64,000 nt of DNA from Rosistilla ulvae (GTDB lineage Bacteria; Planctomycetota; Planctomycetia; Pirellulales; Pirellulaceae), in NCBI RefSeq assembly GCF_007741475.1, contig NZ_CP036261.1, positions 1,426,001 to 1,490,000 on the forward strand, in the 5' to 3' direction. Every line of letters begins with the position of its first letter. Position 1 is the first letter of the stretch. Of this stretch, positions 17,147 to 27,345 are shown piece after piece. The notes below the pieces were generated by a model. The model did not search any database. It had not been told where the DNA came from and saw only the letters and a list, made by a program, of their open reading frames with translations. Both the position numbers and the translations under genes were made by a program.

Positions 17147-18541
17147 TTAAAACGTGGTTTGTGTTTTACGTTGGGTTACTGGATACCATGCCTCGATCGC
17201 ATCGGCAAGACGCTTGACAACCGCTGGGTTCTCCGCCGCCAGGTTCTTCTCCTCTGCCGGATCGGCGATCAGATCGAACAATTGCGGACGCCGCTCGGTC
17301 CGGGGATGGGTCGTTTGATACCGATTGACTTCGCCGTCGTAGGTCAGCAACAGCTTCCAACGCCCTTCGATGCACCAGCGATACAGCAGCGACGCCTCGG
17401 GATTTTCGATGTCTGCGATGTCGTGGGCGAAGCTTTCGCCGAAGATCCGCTGACGGTCGATCTTCTCGCCGCTCGTCATTTCAGGCATCAAGTTCAGCCC
17501 CGGCAGCCCCGCGGGCAATTCAGCTCCCGCCGCCGCCAAGACAGTCGGCACGATATCCAGGCTGCTGCACAGTTCATCCCGTTCGGCCGGCTTCAGCTTG
17601 CCCGGCCAAGAGAACATGATCGGCGTGCGAATTCCCCCTTCGTAAGGCGTCTGCTTCGATCGCGCCGCGTAACGTGAACTGTTGGGATCTTGAATCCAAC
17701 CGTTGTCGGTGACGTAGACGATCAGCGTGTTCTCCCGCAATCCCTTCGCATCCAAATGATCGATCACCTGACCACATGTCTCATCGAACCAATCGCACAT
17801 CGCATAATATTTAGCGACCGATGGGGGACGCCCAGCCTGCGTGTATTTGTCCAAGAGTCGTTTCGGTGGATTGTGGGGCGTGTGGGGCAGGAAGGGAGCG
17901 TACCACAGATAAAACGGCTTCTTCTCTTCGACTGCCATGTCGATGAATTCGGTCACCGGCTGCATCCCCTCGCGGCCGATCTTCAGTCCGTCATCGCCAT
18001 GTCGACCGCCGGGCTGGGGAAAACCGCGAGTCATGCCGTGGGTGAACCCGCCGTGTTTGTAGTTGCCTTCCCACCATTTGCCCGACTGCATGCTCAAGTA
18101 GCCGTCGCGGCCGAGGATCTGCGGGACGGTAGGGAAGCGGTCGAGATAAGAGATCAGTTGAGCACGTTGCTGATTGTTTTCAGGTGTTCCAGGCTTCGAA
18201 TATTTCGGCGATGGATCGTTCCCGGTCACGCCATGTTGCGACGCGTAGCGACCGTTGATCAACGTCAGCAACGAGGGACGACAGAGTGCTGTCGGCACGT
18301 AACCGCGCCGGAACAAGACGCTCTGTTTGGCAAGCCGATCCAGATTGGGCGTCTGGATTGCGTCGTGCCCCATAAAACTGTAGTCGCCCCAGGCTTGATC
18401 GTCGGAGATCAACATCACGATGTTTGGCGGAGTTGTCGTGTCGGCCGCGTGGCTCGATCGCGTCCAACCGATGCTGCAAACCGTGACAAATGTAAACAGT
18501 GCGAAGAAGATCGGCCGACGCCAATGGGGTTGAGGTTTCAT
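17147..18541 (-). CDS. Exported sulfatase (arylsulfatase family) with a variant active-site motif
   Basis: 464 residues with a signal peptide (FFALFTFVTVCSIGWTRSSHA). The alkaline-phosphatase/sulfatase fold is clear: metal-binding DD in LISDDQAWGD (D47/D48), the modification-site region ALCRPSLLTLINGR with C87, and YVTDNGWIQD plus YEGGIRTP near the C-terminal half. Sulfatases hydrolyse sulfate esters, and planctomycetes carry many for marine polysaccharides. The canonical formylglycine site is C-x-P-x-R; here the +4 Arg is Leu (C-R-P-S-L), so maturation or activity may differ. ATG at 18541 is chosen; the frame upstream runs through a hairpin repeat and is not coding. Confidence 0.9.
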   Translation of the reverse strand: MKPQPHWRRPIFFALFTFVTVCSIGWTRSSHAADTTTPPNIVMLISDDQAWGDYSFMGHDAIQTPNLDRLAKQSVLFRRGYVPTALCRPSLLTLINGRYASQHGVTGNDPSPKYSKPGTPENNQQRAQLISYLDRFPTVPQILGRDGYLSMQSGKWWEGNYKHGGFTHGMTRGFPQPGGRHGDDGLKIGREGMQPVTEFIDMAVEEKKPFYLWYAPFLPHTPHNPPKRLLDKYTQAGRPPSVAKYYAMCDWFDETCGQVIDHLDAKGLRENTLIVYVTDNGWIQDPNSSRYAARSKQTPYEGGIRTPIMFSWPGKLKPAERDELCSSLDIVPTVLAAAGAELPAGLPGLNLMPEMTSGEKIDRQRIFGESFAHDIADIENPEASLLYRWCIEGRWKLLLTYDGEVNRYQTTHPRTERRPQLFDLIADPAEEKNLAAENPAVVKRLADAIEAWYPVTQRKTQTTF

Positions 18542-18596
18542 GGATTGTGATTCTCGATGTGGGGAAATTTTCAAACAGCTTGAGAGCGCATCGGCA

Positions 18597-18657
18597 GTCG
18601 CCTTTCGCTCCGCGAAAGAGCGTTTGCTGTGCGCTCTTTCGCGGAGCGAAAGGCGAC
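18597..18657. repeat. Perfect 26-bp-stem hairpin (dispersed palindrome)
   Basis: The left arm 18597-18622 (starting GTCGCCTTTCGCTCCGCG) and the right arm 18632-18657 are exact reverse complements with a 9-nt loop. The element lies in the gap between the aroA stop (18682) and the sulfatase start (18541). It could end aroA transcription, but the lack of a T-run and its REP-like look favour a dispersed palindrome. A long open frame runs through it by chance. Confidence 0.75.
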
Positions 18658-18681
18658 CATCAGCACAAACGACGACCTCGA

Positions 18682-19995
18682 TCAGCCTGCAGTCCAATGA
18701 TGGCTTTGGCCGGTCAATCGCTGCAGATCGGCAAAGTACTCGGGGTACGTTTTGGCGGTGCAGGCCGGGTTTTCGATCCGGATGCCGGGAGCTCGCAGCC
18801 CCGCGACGGCAAAGCTCATCGCCATCCGGTGATCGTTGTAGGTCTCCAGTGTAGCCGCTCGCAGCGGGCCTGGGGTAATTTTCAGCCCGTCGTCAAACTC
18901 TTCGATCGTCGCCCCCAACTTCCGCAATTCGGTCGCCAGGTCGGTGATCCGATCGGTCTCCTTGAAGCGGTTGTGCGCGACACCGTGGATCGTCGTTGGC
19001 CCTTCAGCAAACAGAGCGACAACCGACAGCGTTTGCACGGTATCGCTGATCTGGTTCATATCGACATCGATCCCACGCAGTGGGCCCTCGGCGGCGACGG
19101 TGATCCCGTCGGGTGCGTCGGTCACGGTGCAGCCCATCTTGGCCAAGCAGTCGACGAAGCCAACGTCTCCCTGCAACGCGGCCCGCGTCAGCCCTTCGAC
19201 TTTAACCGTTCCACCAGACACAGCCGCTGCCGCCCAGAAATAACTGGCCGCCGACGCATCGGGTTCGATGTCATATTCGATCGCTTCGTAGACGCAGGGG
19301 GCTTGGACCGCGAAGACGCCCGGAGTCGTCTCGGTCACGTCGACGCCAAAGGAACGAATCACCGCCAGCGTCATGTCGACGTAGGGTCGCGACACAAGTT
19401 CACCCTCGACGTGGATTTCCAGCGGGCTGCGACTCAACGGCGCCGCCATCATGATGCCGCTGAGGTATTGACTGGAGACGTTCCCGCCGACCGTCACCTT
19501 GCCGCCCTGCCAACCCTGGCTGTCGATGAGAACCGGCGGGCATCCATCCCCTTGCTCGCTGCTGGCACCACCGCCGGTCTGATTGATCGCTGTCAACAGA
19601 TCGCCGATCGGTCGCTGGTGCATGCGGTCGATGCCATGCAAACGGTAGCTGCCGCCGAGCGCGGAAAGCATCGCCGTCAAGAACCGGATCGTCGTTCCGC
19701 TGTTGGCGACATAGACCTCCGCCTTGTGCGACGCGTCGGACCCGCCGATCCCGCAGACGTCGGCAACGCGGCCATCGGGGCTGAGATCGATCCGCACGTC
19801 CAACTGACGCAGCGCATCGATCATCACCTCGGTATCCTCGCTGCGGAGAACACCTGTCAGATGCGTCGTGCCACGGGCCAGGGCGGCGCAGATCAGCGCC
19901 CGGTTCGTCAGACTCTTGGATCCCGGCGGGCGGATCGATCCGTTGACCTGACCGCTGGGTTGAACTTCGACAGTCGTTTGCGAGGACTCACTCAT
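18682..19995 (-). CDS. aroA: 3-phosphoshikimate 1-carboxyvinyltransferase (EPSP synthase)
   Basis: 437 residues. The enzyme joins PEP to shikimate-3-phosphate in the shikimate pathway. Conserved features: PPGSKSLTNRALICAALA near residue 23 (K27, S28 and R32 binding shikimate-3-phosphate), LHGIDRMHQRPI, the second signature RFKETDRITDLATELRKLGA and the C-terminal YNDHRMAMSFAVAGL. ATG at 19995 overlaps the stop of the upstream PQQ-propeller gene in an ATGA configuration, so translation is probably coupled. The longer frame to 20139 is an artefact of that upstream gene. Confidence 0.96.
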   Translation of the reverse strand: MSESSQTTVEVQPSGQVNGSIRPPGSKSLTNRALICAALARGTTHLTGVLRSEDTEVMIDALRQLDVRIDLSPDGRVADVCGIGGSDASHKAEVYVANSGTTIRFLTAMLSALGGSYRLHGIDRMHQRPIGDLLTAINQTGGGASSEQGDGCPPVLIDSQGWQGGKVTVGGNVSSQYLSGIMMAAPLSRSPLEIHVEGELVSRPYVDMTLAVIRSFGVDVTETTPGVFAVQAPCVYEAIEYDIEPDASAASYFWAAAAVSGGTVKVEGLTRAALQGDVGFVDCLAKMGCTVTDAPDGITVAAEGPLRGIDVDMNQISDTVQTLSVVALFAEGPTTIHGVAHNRFKETDRITDLATELRKLGATIEEFDDGLKITPGPLRAATLETYNDHRMAMSFAVAGLRAPGIRIENPACTAKTYPEYFADLQRLTGQSHHWTAG

Positions 19996-21200
19996 TTCGT
20001 GGCAATTTTCCAAAGTGCGTTTTCGGTGCGGGCATAGATCGCGTCGCCGGAGACAGCTGGCGAGGCGAGCATCGGGCCGTCGATCTTCGAGACCGCCAGC
20101 ACCTCCGCATCGTCGCCGTTGTCTTTCACGACCGCGCAATTCCCTTTGTCATCAAATACAAACAGTCCGGCCTGCGTGGCGACGGGCGTCGCCCACTGCG
20201 ATCCGATCCCCTTGATCCGCTGTTTCCACAACTGATCCCCGCTGGCCAAATCGCCAGCCACCAAGACCGATCCCTGAGCCAGGTAGATGCGATTGCCAGA
20301 GATCACCGGGCTGGCGCTGCGAGCTTTCAAGCGATCCGATTCCCACAAGGGCTTCGGTGCATCGCTCGTCAAATCAAACGCGCTCAAACCAGCCGTCGGG
20401 ATGACCAGCGTCGATCCGGCAACCGAAGCCGAAGGCGTCGTCTTGCAATCGAGCTCGGTCTCCCAGATCACTTCTCCGCTGGCCGGGTCGACGATTGTCG
20501 CCGACTGAGAGCAGGAGAGGAACAGGGCCTGCCGCCCGCTGGGCAACGGAACCGCGATCGGCGAAGCGAAATTGGCGACCCGCAGCCGATCGAGATGCCA
20601 CAGCGTTTGCCCGCTGTTCTTGTCCAGTCCAGCGACAAACGAATCCCCTTGGCATTCCAATTGAACCATCACGACGTCGTCGATCACCACCGGCGAACTG
20701 CTCATGCTGACGTCGCTGCCCGTCTTGGGATGATCGACGCCCAGCCCGCGATACCAAACGATTCCCCCCTCGCGATCCAAGCAGACCAGATCGCAAGAAC
20801 TATAAAGAGCGAAGATCTTCTCGCCGTCGCTGGCTGGCGTCGGAGCGGCATTGGCGCTTGTCGGATGCGTAAACGGCCGGCCCAATGCCAACAGCGTCCG
20901 CACCCAAACGCGCTTGCCGCTGGCCGCATCAAAGGCTTCGACCGAGATGTCCCGTTCATCGATCCCGCCACAACTGGTCGCGATCACCAAATCGCCAACG
21001 ACCAACGGACCGGCGATGCCACGGCCGACGGTCTCCGATCGCCACGCGATGTTCTTGTCATCTTCGGCTGAGAACTCCGCCGGCGGATTGGACTGCGGTG
21101 AGTCGGCGCGGCCGCCAAAACCGCGGAATCCCAACCAGTCGTCGCCCCATGCGGTCATCGGAATCAACAGCAGGCAGGCAGCAAAATGGATAGTTCGCAT
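19992..21200 (-). CDS. Exported PQQ-like beta-propeller repeat protein
   Basis: 402 residues with a signal peptide (MRTIHFAACLLLIPMTAWG). It then has a planctomycete-style start (DDWLGFRGFGGRADSPQSNP) and about seven blades with W/A-G-L-type motifs (GKRVWVR, GGIVWYRG, SGQTLWHLD, SGEVIWETE, GDQLWKQ). Such PQQ-type propellers in planctomycetes usually lack dehydrogenase catalytic residues and are thought to act as periplasmic binding or scaffold proteins. ATG at 21200 is chosen because it begins the signal peptide. The gene ends in a 4-bp overlap with aroA. Function unknown. Confidence 0.88.
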   Translation of the reverse strand: MRTIHFAACLLLIPMTAWGDDWLGFRGFGGRADSPQSNPPAEFSAEDDKNIAWRSETVGRGIAGPLVVGDLVIATSCGGIDERDISVEAFDAASGKRVWVRTLLALGRPFTHPTSANAAPTPASDGEKIFALYSSCDLVCLDREGGIVWYRGLGVDHPKTGSDVSMSSSPVVIDDVVMVQLECQGDSFVAGLDKNSGQTLWHLDRLRVANFASPIAVPLPSGRQALFLSCSQSATIVDPASGEVIWETELDCKTTPSASVAGSTLVIPTAGLSAFDLTSDAPKPLWESDRLKARSASPVISGNRIYLAQGSVLVAGDLASGDQLWKQRIKGIGSQWATPVATQAGLFVFDDKGNCAVVKDNGDDAEVLAVSKIDGPMLASPAVSGDAIYARTENALWKIATK

Positions 21201-21299
21201 CGTATCGGTTTCCCTAAGCAGGAAGAATTGGATTGGATCGGAAAGTGACAGCGGCCTCGCCACCGCAAGGGCTCGCCGTCGATCGGTTTGCAGCGTCGC

Positions 21300-22442
21300 T
21301 TATTGCTCGAAATGCAGCGGGTTGCCATTGGGATCGGTGATCCGCAACTGGAACTCCCAGACCTGAGCCCACGACTGCGTTTGAGCGTTTTGGCAAACCT
21401 TAACCAAGACTGTGTTCTTCCCTTTTCGCAACGGCACGTCGGCGATGTACTGATCGACTCCCGTCCGTGCATGATAGACCTCGTTGGCCGTTGCCAATTC
21501 GCCATTCACCCAGATCTTGTTCGCCACGATGCTGCCCAGTCGCAGCTGAGCGGCTTGGTCGGCGGGGGATTCGATTTCGAAATAGCCGTAACAAACCGCA
21601 GCCTTCTCGTTTTTGAAGATCGGATTCAGATCCAGCATCCCCAGCTCGTCATCGGTCGCTTGCGATTGCCAGCTGACCTTGTCCAGCTTGCCCGCATAAG
21701 AGGTTTGCGAAACCGTGTGCTGCGGGCTTTCGAGGTACTCTTGCTCGGGAGCGTACGCGGTGGCAAAGCCGATGCCGTCGGTGTTGTCGAACGGCGCGAC
21801 CAGCTGCCAGTGTTTGATGAAGCCCATGTGAGCGGCGAGGTCGACCGGATGTCCCGCCTCGCGAAGCGCCTTGGCGATCTCGGTCAGCTGGCCGGGATAG
21901 CGAGCCGATTGCAACGCCTGCTGGTACAACGCAACCCGCGCATCCCCTTCAGCTCCCTTGGCCGCTTGCAGGACTTTGGCGACAGCTTCGTAACGCAGCT
22001 GCAGACTCGGATCATCCAACATCCCATCGACGAGCGAATCGGCGAGCTCGGGATCGGCATCCTTTATTAGTCGAAAAGCGACGTAACGCGCGTCGCCCGA
22101 TCCGTTGGTGTTCTTGATAAACGCAGCCAACGGCTGCACCGGCACCTGGCCGTTGTCAGCGATATCGGCGGCGATCACGCGCAACCAATTCCGTCCCAAC
22201 GGCGTCGCTTCTTCGATCGCCGACAACACGTCGATCAAGCGGTCCGGCCCCAACTGGCTCAACCGCTTCGCCGCCGCGATCGCGTCGGCGTGCCCGGCCC
22301 CTTCGGGTCCAATTTTGCTGAACGCTGCCAAGTCGTGCTGCTGCCCGACACAGAGCGTCGCTCCGTGAATGAACAGTATTAGAGAGAGCGGGATCGAGGC
22401 GAGAGGCGACAGAGTCGCATTGCGGCGCCACTTTGACATCAT
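21300..22442 (-). CDS. Exported protein of unknown function with helical repeats and a C-terminal carbohydrate-binding-like domain
   Basis: 380 residues. The signal peptide is LASIPLSLILFIHGATLCVG. Residues ~40-190 are helix-rich and HEAT-like (alternating LADSLVDGMLDDPSLQLRYE-type segments). The C-terminal ~150 residues look like a galactose-binding/jelly-roll module (IVANKIWVNGELATANEVYH, then LRKGKNTVLVKVCQN). I do not recognise a named family; similar two-part proteins occur beside cytochrome/PQQ proteins in planctomycetes. The start is the first of two adjacent ATGs (22442), 8 bases after GGAG. It lies 99 bp upstream of the PQQ-propeller gene on the same strand. Confidence 0.7.
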   Translation of the reverse strand: MMSKWRRNATLSPLASIPLSLILFIHGATLCVGQQHDLAAFSKIGPEGAGHADAIAAAKRLSQLGPDRLIDVLSAIEEATPLGRNWLRVIAADIADNGQVPVQPLAAFIKNTNGSGDARYVAFRLIKDADPELADSLVDGMLDDPSLQLRYEAVAKVLQAAKGAEGDARVALYQQALQSARYPGQLTEIAKALREAGHPVDLAAHMGFIKHWQLVAPFDNTDGIGFATAYAPEQEYLESPQHTVSQTSYAGKLDKVSWQSQATDDELGMLDLNPIFKNEKAAVCYGYFEIESPADQAAQLRLGSIVANKIWVNGELATANEVYHARTGVDQYIADVPLRKGKNTVLVKVCQNAQTQSWAQVWEFQLRITDPNGNPLHFEQ

Positions 22443-22850
22443 CGGGAAACTCCAGAGTTCAGTGGTTCGCCCCAGGTGCAGCGGGCATCCCACAGATTTG
22501 TTTTTGCAGCGACCAGAACTCGCCGGGCTGCAATTGTAATCCTTCCCGGCAGCCGAAACACGTGGACGAAGCTGCTCGAAGCCCCAGGGCGAAACAGTTT
22601 TGTGCCCACACAAATCAGCCGCCACGCGATAGCATCCGGCTCTCCTGGCAACCGGAAGCAAATGCGTACTGGCTGATACCTCTAAATGGAACACGAGTTT
22701 GTCCTGACGGCTGCAGTCGACGCTTCCGTCAAAAACAAGAAATGTTTTCGTGGTCATCTAACCGCAAGCTTCTACAACGAGAGACAGACAGCAGCTGCAA
22801 ACCCTACCGTCCACAGACTGTTTAAAAACGCCCGTTCTGGAGAATGAACT
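22443..22850. other. Divergent intergenic region, no gene seen
   Basis: This 408-bp gap separates the leftward exported protein from the rightward fasciclin gene, so it must hold both promoters. I found no convincing -35/-10 pair, hairpin or conserved protein. The short frames on both strands lack recognisable motifs. Confidence 0.5.
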
Positions 22851-23432
22851 ATGAGAACTCTGATCACCTGTGCAACCATGATCGCAATGACCACGATAAC
22901 CTACGCCGGAGACAACTGCCGCAAACAACAGGTCGTCTGCTCGGGAACCGTGATTCACGTCGGCCCCGCCCAGCGGCTCGTCGCACACACACCAGTCGCC
23001 GCACCGGCGGCAGCAGCAACTGCTACAAAAGATATCGTCGACACGGCCGTCTCCGCAAAGAAGTTCTCGACGCTTGTCGCCGCAGTGAAAGCAGCCGGTT
23101 TGGTCGAAACATTAAAAGGAGACGGGCCATTCACCGTCTTTGCTCCCAACGATGAAGCGTTCGCGAAACTGCCACAAGGGACCATCGCCGACCTGCTGAA
23201 GCCCGAGAACAAAGCCAAACTCACAGCGATCCTGACCTACCATGTCGTCCCCGGCAAGGTGATGGCAGCCGACGTGGTGGGCGTGAAATCGGCCAAGACA
23301 GTCAACGGTAAAGAAGTCTCGGTGACCGTCGAAGGCAACACCGTGATGATCGATCAATCGAAGGTCATCGCCACCGACATCGTGACCAGCAATGGGGTCA
23401 TCCACGTGATCGACAGCGTCCTGCTGCCATAA
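22851..23432 (+). CDS. Secreted fasciclin (FAS1) domain protein
   Basis: 193 residues: a signal peptide ([20 protein letters not shown]), a short linker with two Cys and an Ala-rich stretch, and one FAS1 domain from about residue 58. The two conserved FAS1 blocks are present: [17 protein letters not shown] and the [21 protein letters not shown] pair. FAS1 domains mediate adhesion at the cell surface or matrix. ATG at 22851 has GGAG about 9-10 bases upstream. The gene is monocistronic, ending in a strong intrinsic terminator at 23465. Confidence 0.92.
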   Translation: MRTLITCATMIAMTTITYAGDNCRKQQVVCSGTVIHVGPAQRLVAHTPVAAPAAAATATKDIVDTAVSAKKFSTLVAAVKAAGLVETLKGDGPFTVFAPNDEAFAKLPQGTIADLLKPENKAKLTAILTYHVVPGKVMAADVVGVKSAKTVNGKEVSVTVEGNTVMIDQSKVIATDIVTSNGVIHVIDSVLLP

Positions 23433-23464
23433 GGCGGGACTCAAAGGCTAAGCAAACGCCGCAG

Positions 23465-23501
23465 AGCCTTGCTGCCAACCTTCTGGCAGCAAGGCTTTTT
23501 T
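23465..23501 (+). terminator. Rho-independent terminator of the fasciclin gene
   Basis: AGCCTTGCTGCCA (23465-23477) pairs with TGGCAGCAAGGCT (23484-23496) as a perfect 13-bp stem with a 6-nt loop, followed by a run of six T. It sits 33 bp after the fasciclin stop. Confidence 0.9.
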
Positions 23502-24001
23502 ATCGTGAATACCCGAAGCTGGAATGAACCGATCGCACTTTCGGGCCGATTCGCCCTGCTGCATGAATTTGGCCGTTTCCGGTTGAAGCGTTTGGTCAAA
23601 CCCAGCATCTTCAATAATCACGTAAAGACCAGTTCCCAGTTTTTGGCGCTGACAAACCTTGCGACCGCTGACGATCAAATCGTAGGAACGAACCGAATCA
23701 GCCCGGTCATCACGACAACCGAAACCGGAGAATCACGGATCTATCAGGGTCTCTCGCTGATGGCCGAAGTGCGACTCTTTCTATGCCCAAGCAAACATCC
23801 ACCCAGCGGATGCCAGATCCACGAAGCCGCCCCTAACTATCCATATATAAGATGTCATCGCAAACGCGATTGCGACGAGGAAAGAGGAGCTTCCACGTGC
23901 TCGGCAGCCTCGATATGCCGTAATTTCAACGGCAGAACATGCGGGCAAGCCTTGCGGACAAAGCAGGTTTGGCAGCAAACGTCCTCTCCCCAATAGCGCG
24001 A
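23502..24001. other. Intergenic region without a supported gene
   Basis: 500 bp between the fasciclin terminator and the DUF2442 stop. A 175-codon plus-strand frame crosses it, but that frame starts inside the terminator hairpin, shows no domain or signal and is not credible. Nothing else recognised. Confidence 0.5.
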
Positions 24002-24319
24002 TTAGTTATTGCCGTTCTTCCCGTGACTTCTCATTTCAAGCCAACGCTTCAATGAACCTTGGCTTTCACCTGAAGGCTTACCGGAGAGAAGATTGTCGAC
24101 GCTGATATCTTCATCGAGATCGGGCCAATGAAGACCTCGCCCGTTGCCGATCAACCGCCAGCGGTTGCGTTCGGCAATCGTTCCATGGACAAGTCGTGGG
24201 TACCAAGCAAGCGGAACCGAGATCGCGCGTCCGTCGGACAACTGCACCAACAAGATTTCGTCGTTGACCTTTGCAGAGGTAGCCGACGGACCTTGAGTTT
24301 CAACCGTTGAAATATTCAT
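24002..24319 (-). CDS. DUF2442 family protein
   Basis: 105 residues. The pattern matches DUF2442: VNDEILLVQLSDGRAISVPL, WYPRL..., and near the end LHWPDLDEDISVDNLLSG. It forms an overlapping pair with the DUF4160 gene (20-bp overlap), a widespread two-gene arrangement with a toxin-antitoxin-like look but no proven activity. The C-terminal tail after the conserved Leu-Leu is longer than in minimal DUF2442 proteins. Confidence 0.85.
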   Translation of the reverse strand: MNISTVETQGPSATSAKVNDEILLVQLSDGRAISVPLAWYPRLVHGTIAERNRWRLIGNGRGLHWPDLDEDISVDNLLSGKPSGESQGSLKRWLEMRSHGKNGNN

Positions 24320-24536
24320 CCCAGCTATCCAGAAGTGCTTGTTGATTATCAGCGATCAGTTTTTCAAGCTTGTTCACTTCGCGGGGGGCAAAGCCATGAC
24401 TTCGGGCAAGCCGCACGGGTTCAAGCCAAAATTTCGCTTCACAGACATCTCGTTCGACGTGAACGTGTGCAGGCTTATCTCGATCACCTGCATAGAAAAA
24501 CAATCGGTACGGCCCGTTGCGGAAGACTGTAGGCAT
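24300..24536 (-). CDS. DUF4160 family protein
   Basis: 78 residues starting at MPTVFRNGPYRLFFYAGDRD, the standard DUF4160 N-terminus, followed by PAHVHVERD and a C-terminal helix (NKLEKLIADNQQALLDSWDE). The frame extends to 24602 (TTG) but ATG at 24536 matches the family start. It is the upstream gene of the pair and overlaps DUF2442 by 20 bp, suggesting coupled translation. The biochemical role is unknown. Confidence 0.88.
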   Translation of the reverse strand: MPTVFRNGPYRLFFYAGDRDKPAHVHVERDVCEAKFWLEPVRLARSHGFAPREVNKLEKLIADNQQALLDSWDEYFNG

Positions 24537-24750
24537 TACTCCATCATACGTCTCCGCTCCATCTACGGCAACGCAAACGCGATTGCGAACCAGGGCTAGC
24601 AAGAGTTTGTGTGGGGCGAATTAACGGGCACGCGATCGCGTCCGGTTCCCGTAGACAACCGGACGATATTGCGTGCCGACCGCTACCTCACATTGAAACA
24701 CCGATTTGCCGTGGCTTACGAACCTTAGGGTCGGCATTCGACTGATAGCA

Positions 24751-25524
24751 CTACTGACCCGCCGCCCAAGCGAGACCTTTGATCAGGGTGTCGAGAAAAA
24801 CGGGATCGCCGAAGGTCTCGTTGGAGTGGCCGTAGGTGGTCCCGAAGACGCGTGCTTTGCCGTATTGGTTGGTCCAATAGACGCCATGCTCTTTGCCCGT
24901 CTTTTCGCTTGTCGATGTGGCGAGGATCGTCGTCCCGGGCCAGATCTTTTCGATCACATACAGCTCGTCACTCTCGCTTTTGTAATCGGCGGGAAAGCCG
25001 GCCATGATCGGATGCTCGGGCTTGACGACTTTGACGGGATAGTTGCTTTTGTGTTCGTGCTTGCGGCTGGTCACGCCTAAGAACTCTCGCCAGTCGTCGA
25101 CATCGGCCGCGCGATAGGTGTGCATCGCGCAATGGATCACCACCGCGTTGACTCCCGCTTTGTGCGGATCGGTGATGCTGCGGATGTAATCGGGATCGGT
25201 CGTGTTGGCGAAACACTCGTTGTGAATCACCACGTCGAAGCCCTGCGACCAATCGACATTCTTATACAGATCGATCTCCGCAGTCGTGCCGGTGCCGCCA
25301 TCGTTGACCACCGTCCACTGGACCTTCAGGCCCCGCTCGGCCGCAGCCAATTGGATCGCTTTGGCTTGGAAGTCGTAATCGTGGCAACAACCGCCGGTGA
25401 CCAACAAGACGTTGATCGAACGCGCCGCCGCCGGCTTCGCGTCGTCCGCTCGCAGCCCGCCCAGGCTGGCCAGAGTGAAACTGACAGCCAGACAGAATAG
25501 GTTCGCTCGATTCAACATCGTCAT
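24751..25524 (-). CDS. Exported ThuA-like domain protein
   Basis: 257 residues: a signal peptide (LFCLAVSFTLASLGGLRA) followed by a class-I glutamine-amidotransferase-like ThuA fold (VLLVTGGCCHDYDFQAKAIQ; VVIHNECFANTTDPDYIRSI; the family segments AVVIHCAMHTYR and FGTTYGHSNETFGDP). ThuA proteins are linked to trehalose or sugar-derivative utilisation; in planctomycetes they are common periplasmic proteins of unsettled substrate. Two ATGs (25524, 25518) follow a single GGAG, with spacings of 4 and 10. Lies 45 bp after the MFS gene and is probably co-transcribed. Confidence 0.86.
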   Translation of the reverse strand: MTMLNRANLFCLAVSFTLASLGGLRADDAKPAAARSINVLLVTGGCCHDYDFQAKAIQLAAAERGLKVQWTVVNDGGTGTTAEIDLYKNVDWSQGFDVVIHNECFANTTDPDYIRSITDPHKAGVNAVVIHCAMHTYRAADVDDWREFLGVTSRKHEHKSNYPVKVVKPEHPIMAGFPADYKSESDELYVIEKIWPGTTILATSTSEKTGKEHGVYWTNQYGKARVFGTTYGHSNETFGDPVFLDTLIKGLAWAAGQ

Positions 25525-25569
25525 CGATCTCCAGAATAGCAGTAGGTTGTCGCGCGGCCGGCGACGGAA

Positions 25570-26982
<1,413 letters not shown>

Positions 26983-27147
26983 CGTGACACGAACTCCGTT
27001 GTGCAGGATCTCGGAAGGAGAGGGTAGGAGAGGCGAATCGCTGCAAAATCGCAGCGTTGCAAATCTTGGGAAGTGCCGATTCTAGTCCACCGCCGCGTCA
27101 CGGGCACCCCCGCAATGCAATCATTCACCGCCCCCGCGGATCGCTCG

Positions 27148-27275
27148 TATAATGAACACCAAGCAAGACCAGTCGCCCTCCCCCCGTGGGCCGCGATGGC
27201 GAGCGACTCTCGGCGCGAATTCGATCCCAATTCTCGAGCAAGAAACTTTTAAATTCATCGCCGGCGCACTATAAT
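27148..27275 (+). promoter_or_regulatory. Two candidate promoters upstream of the DUF1549 cytochrome gene
   Basis: Within the 363-bp divergent gap 26983-27345 a perfect TATAAT occurs at 27148-27153, with a weak TTCACC 18 bp upstream, and again at 27270-27275, with only a weak TTTTAA upstream. Both point toward the gene starting at 27346. The rest of the gap shows no other feature. Confidence 0.4.
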
Positions 27276-27345
27276 GCCGAACACCCTCCCTGTGCCACAG
27301 CGTCAACGCTGACATGCCCACCGCTTTGCGAAAACCGAGCATATC

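Noticed and set aside
18499-20037. 512-codon plus-strand frame opposite aroA
   Set aside because: aroA has full EPSP synthase signatures on the other strand; the plus frame also runs through a hairpin repeat.
23469-23996. 175-codon plus-strand frame after the fasciclin gene
   Set aside because: It starts in the terminator hairpin and lacks a ribosome-binding site, a signal or any domain.
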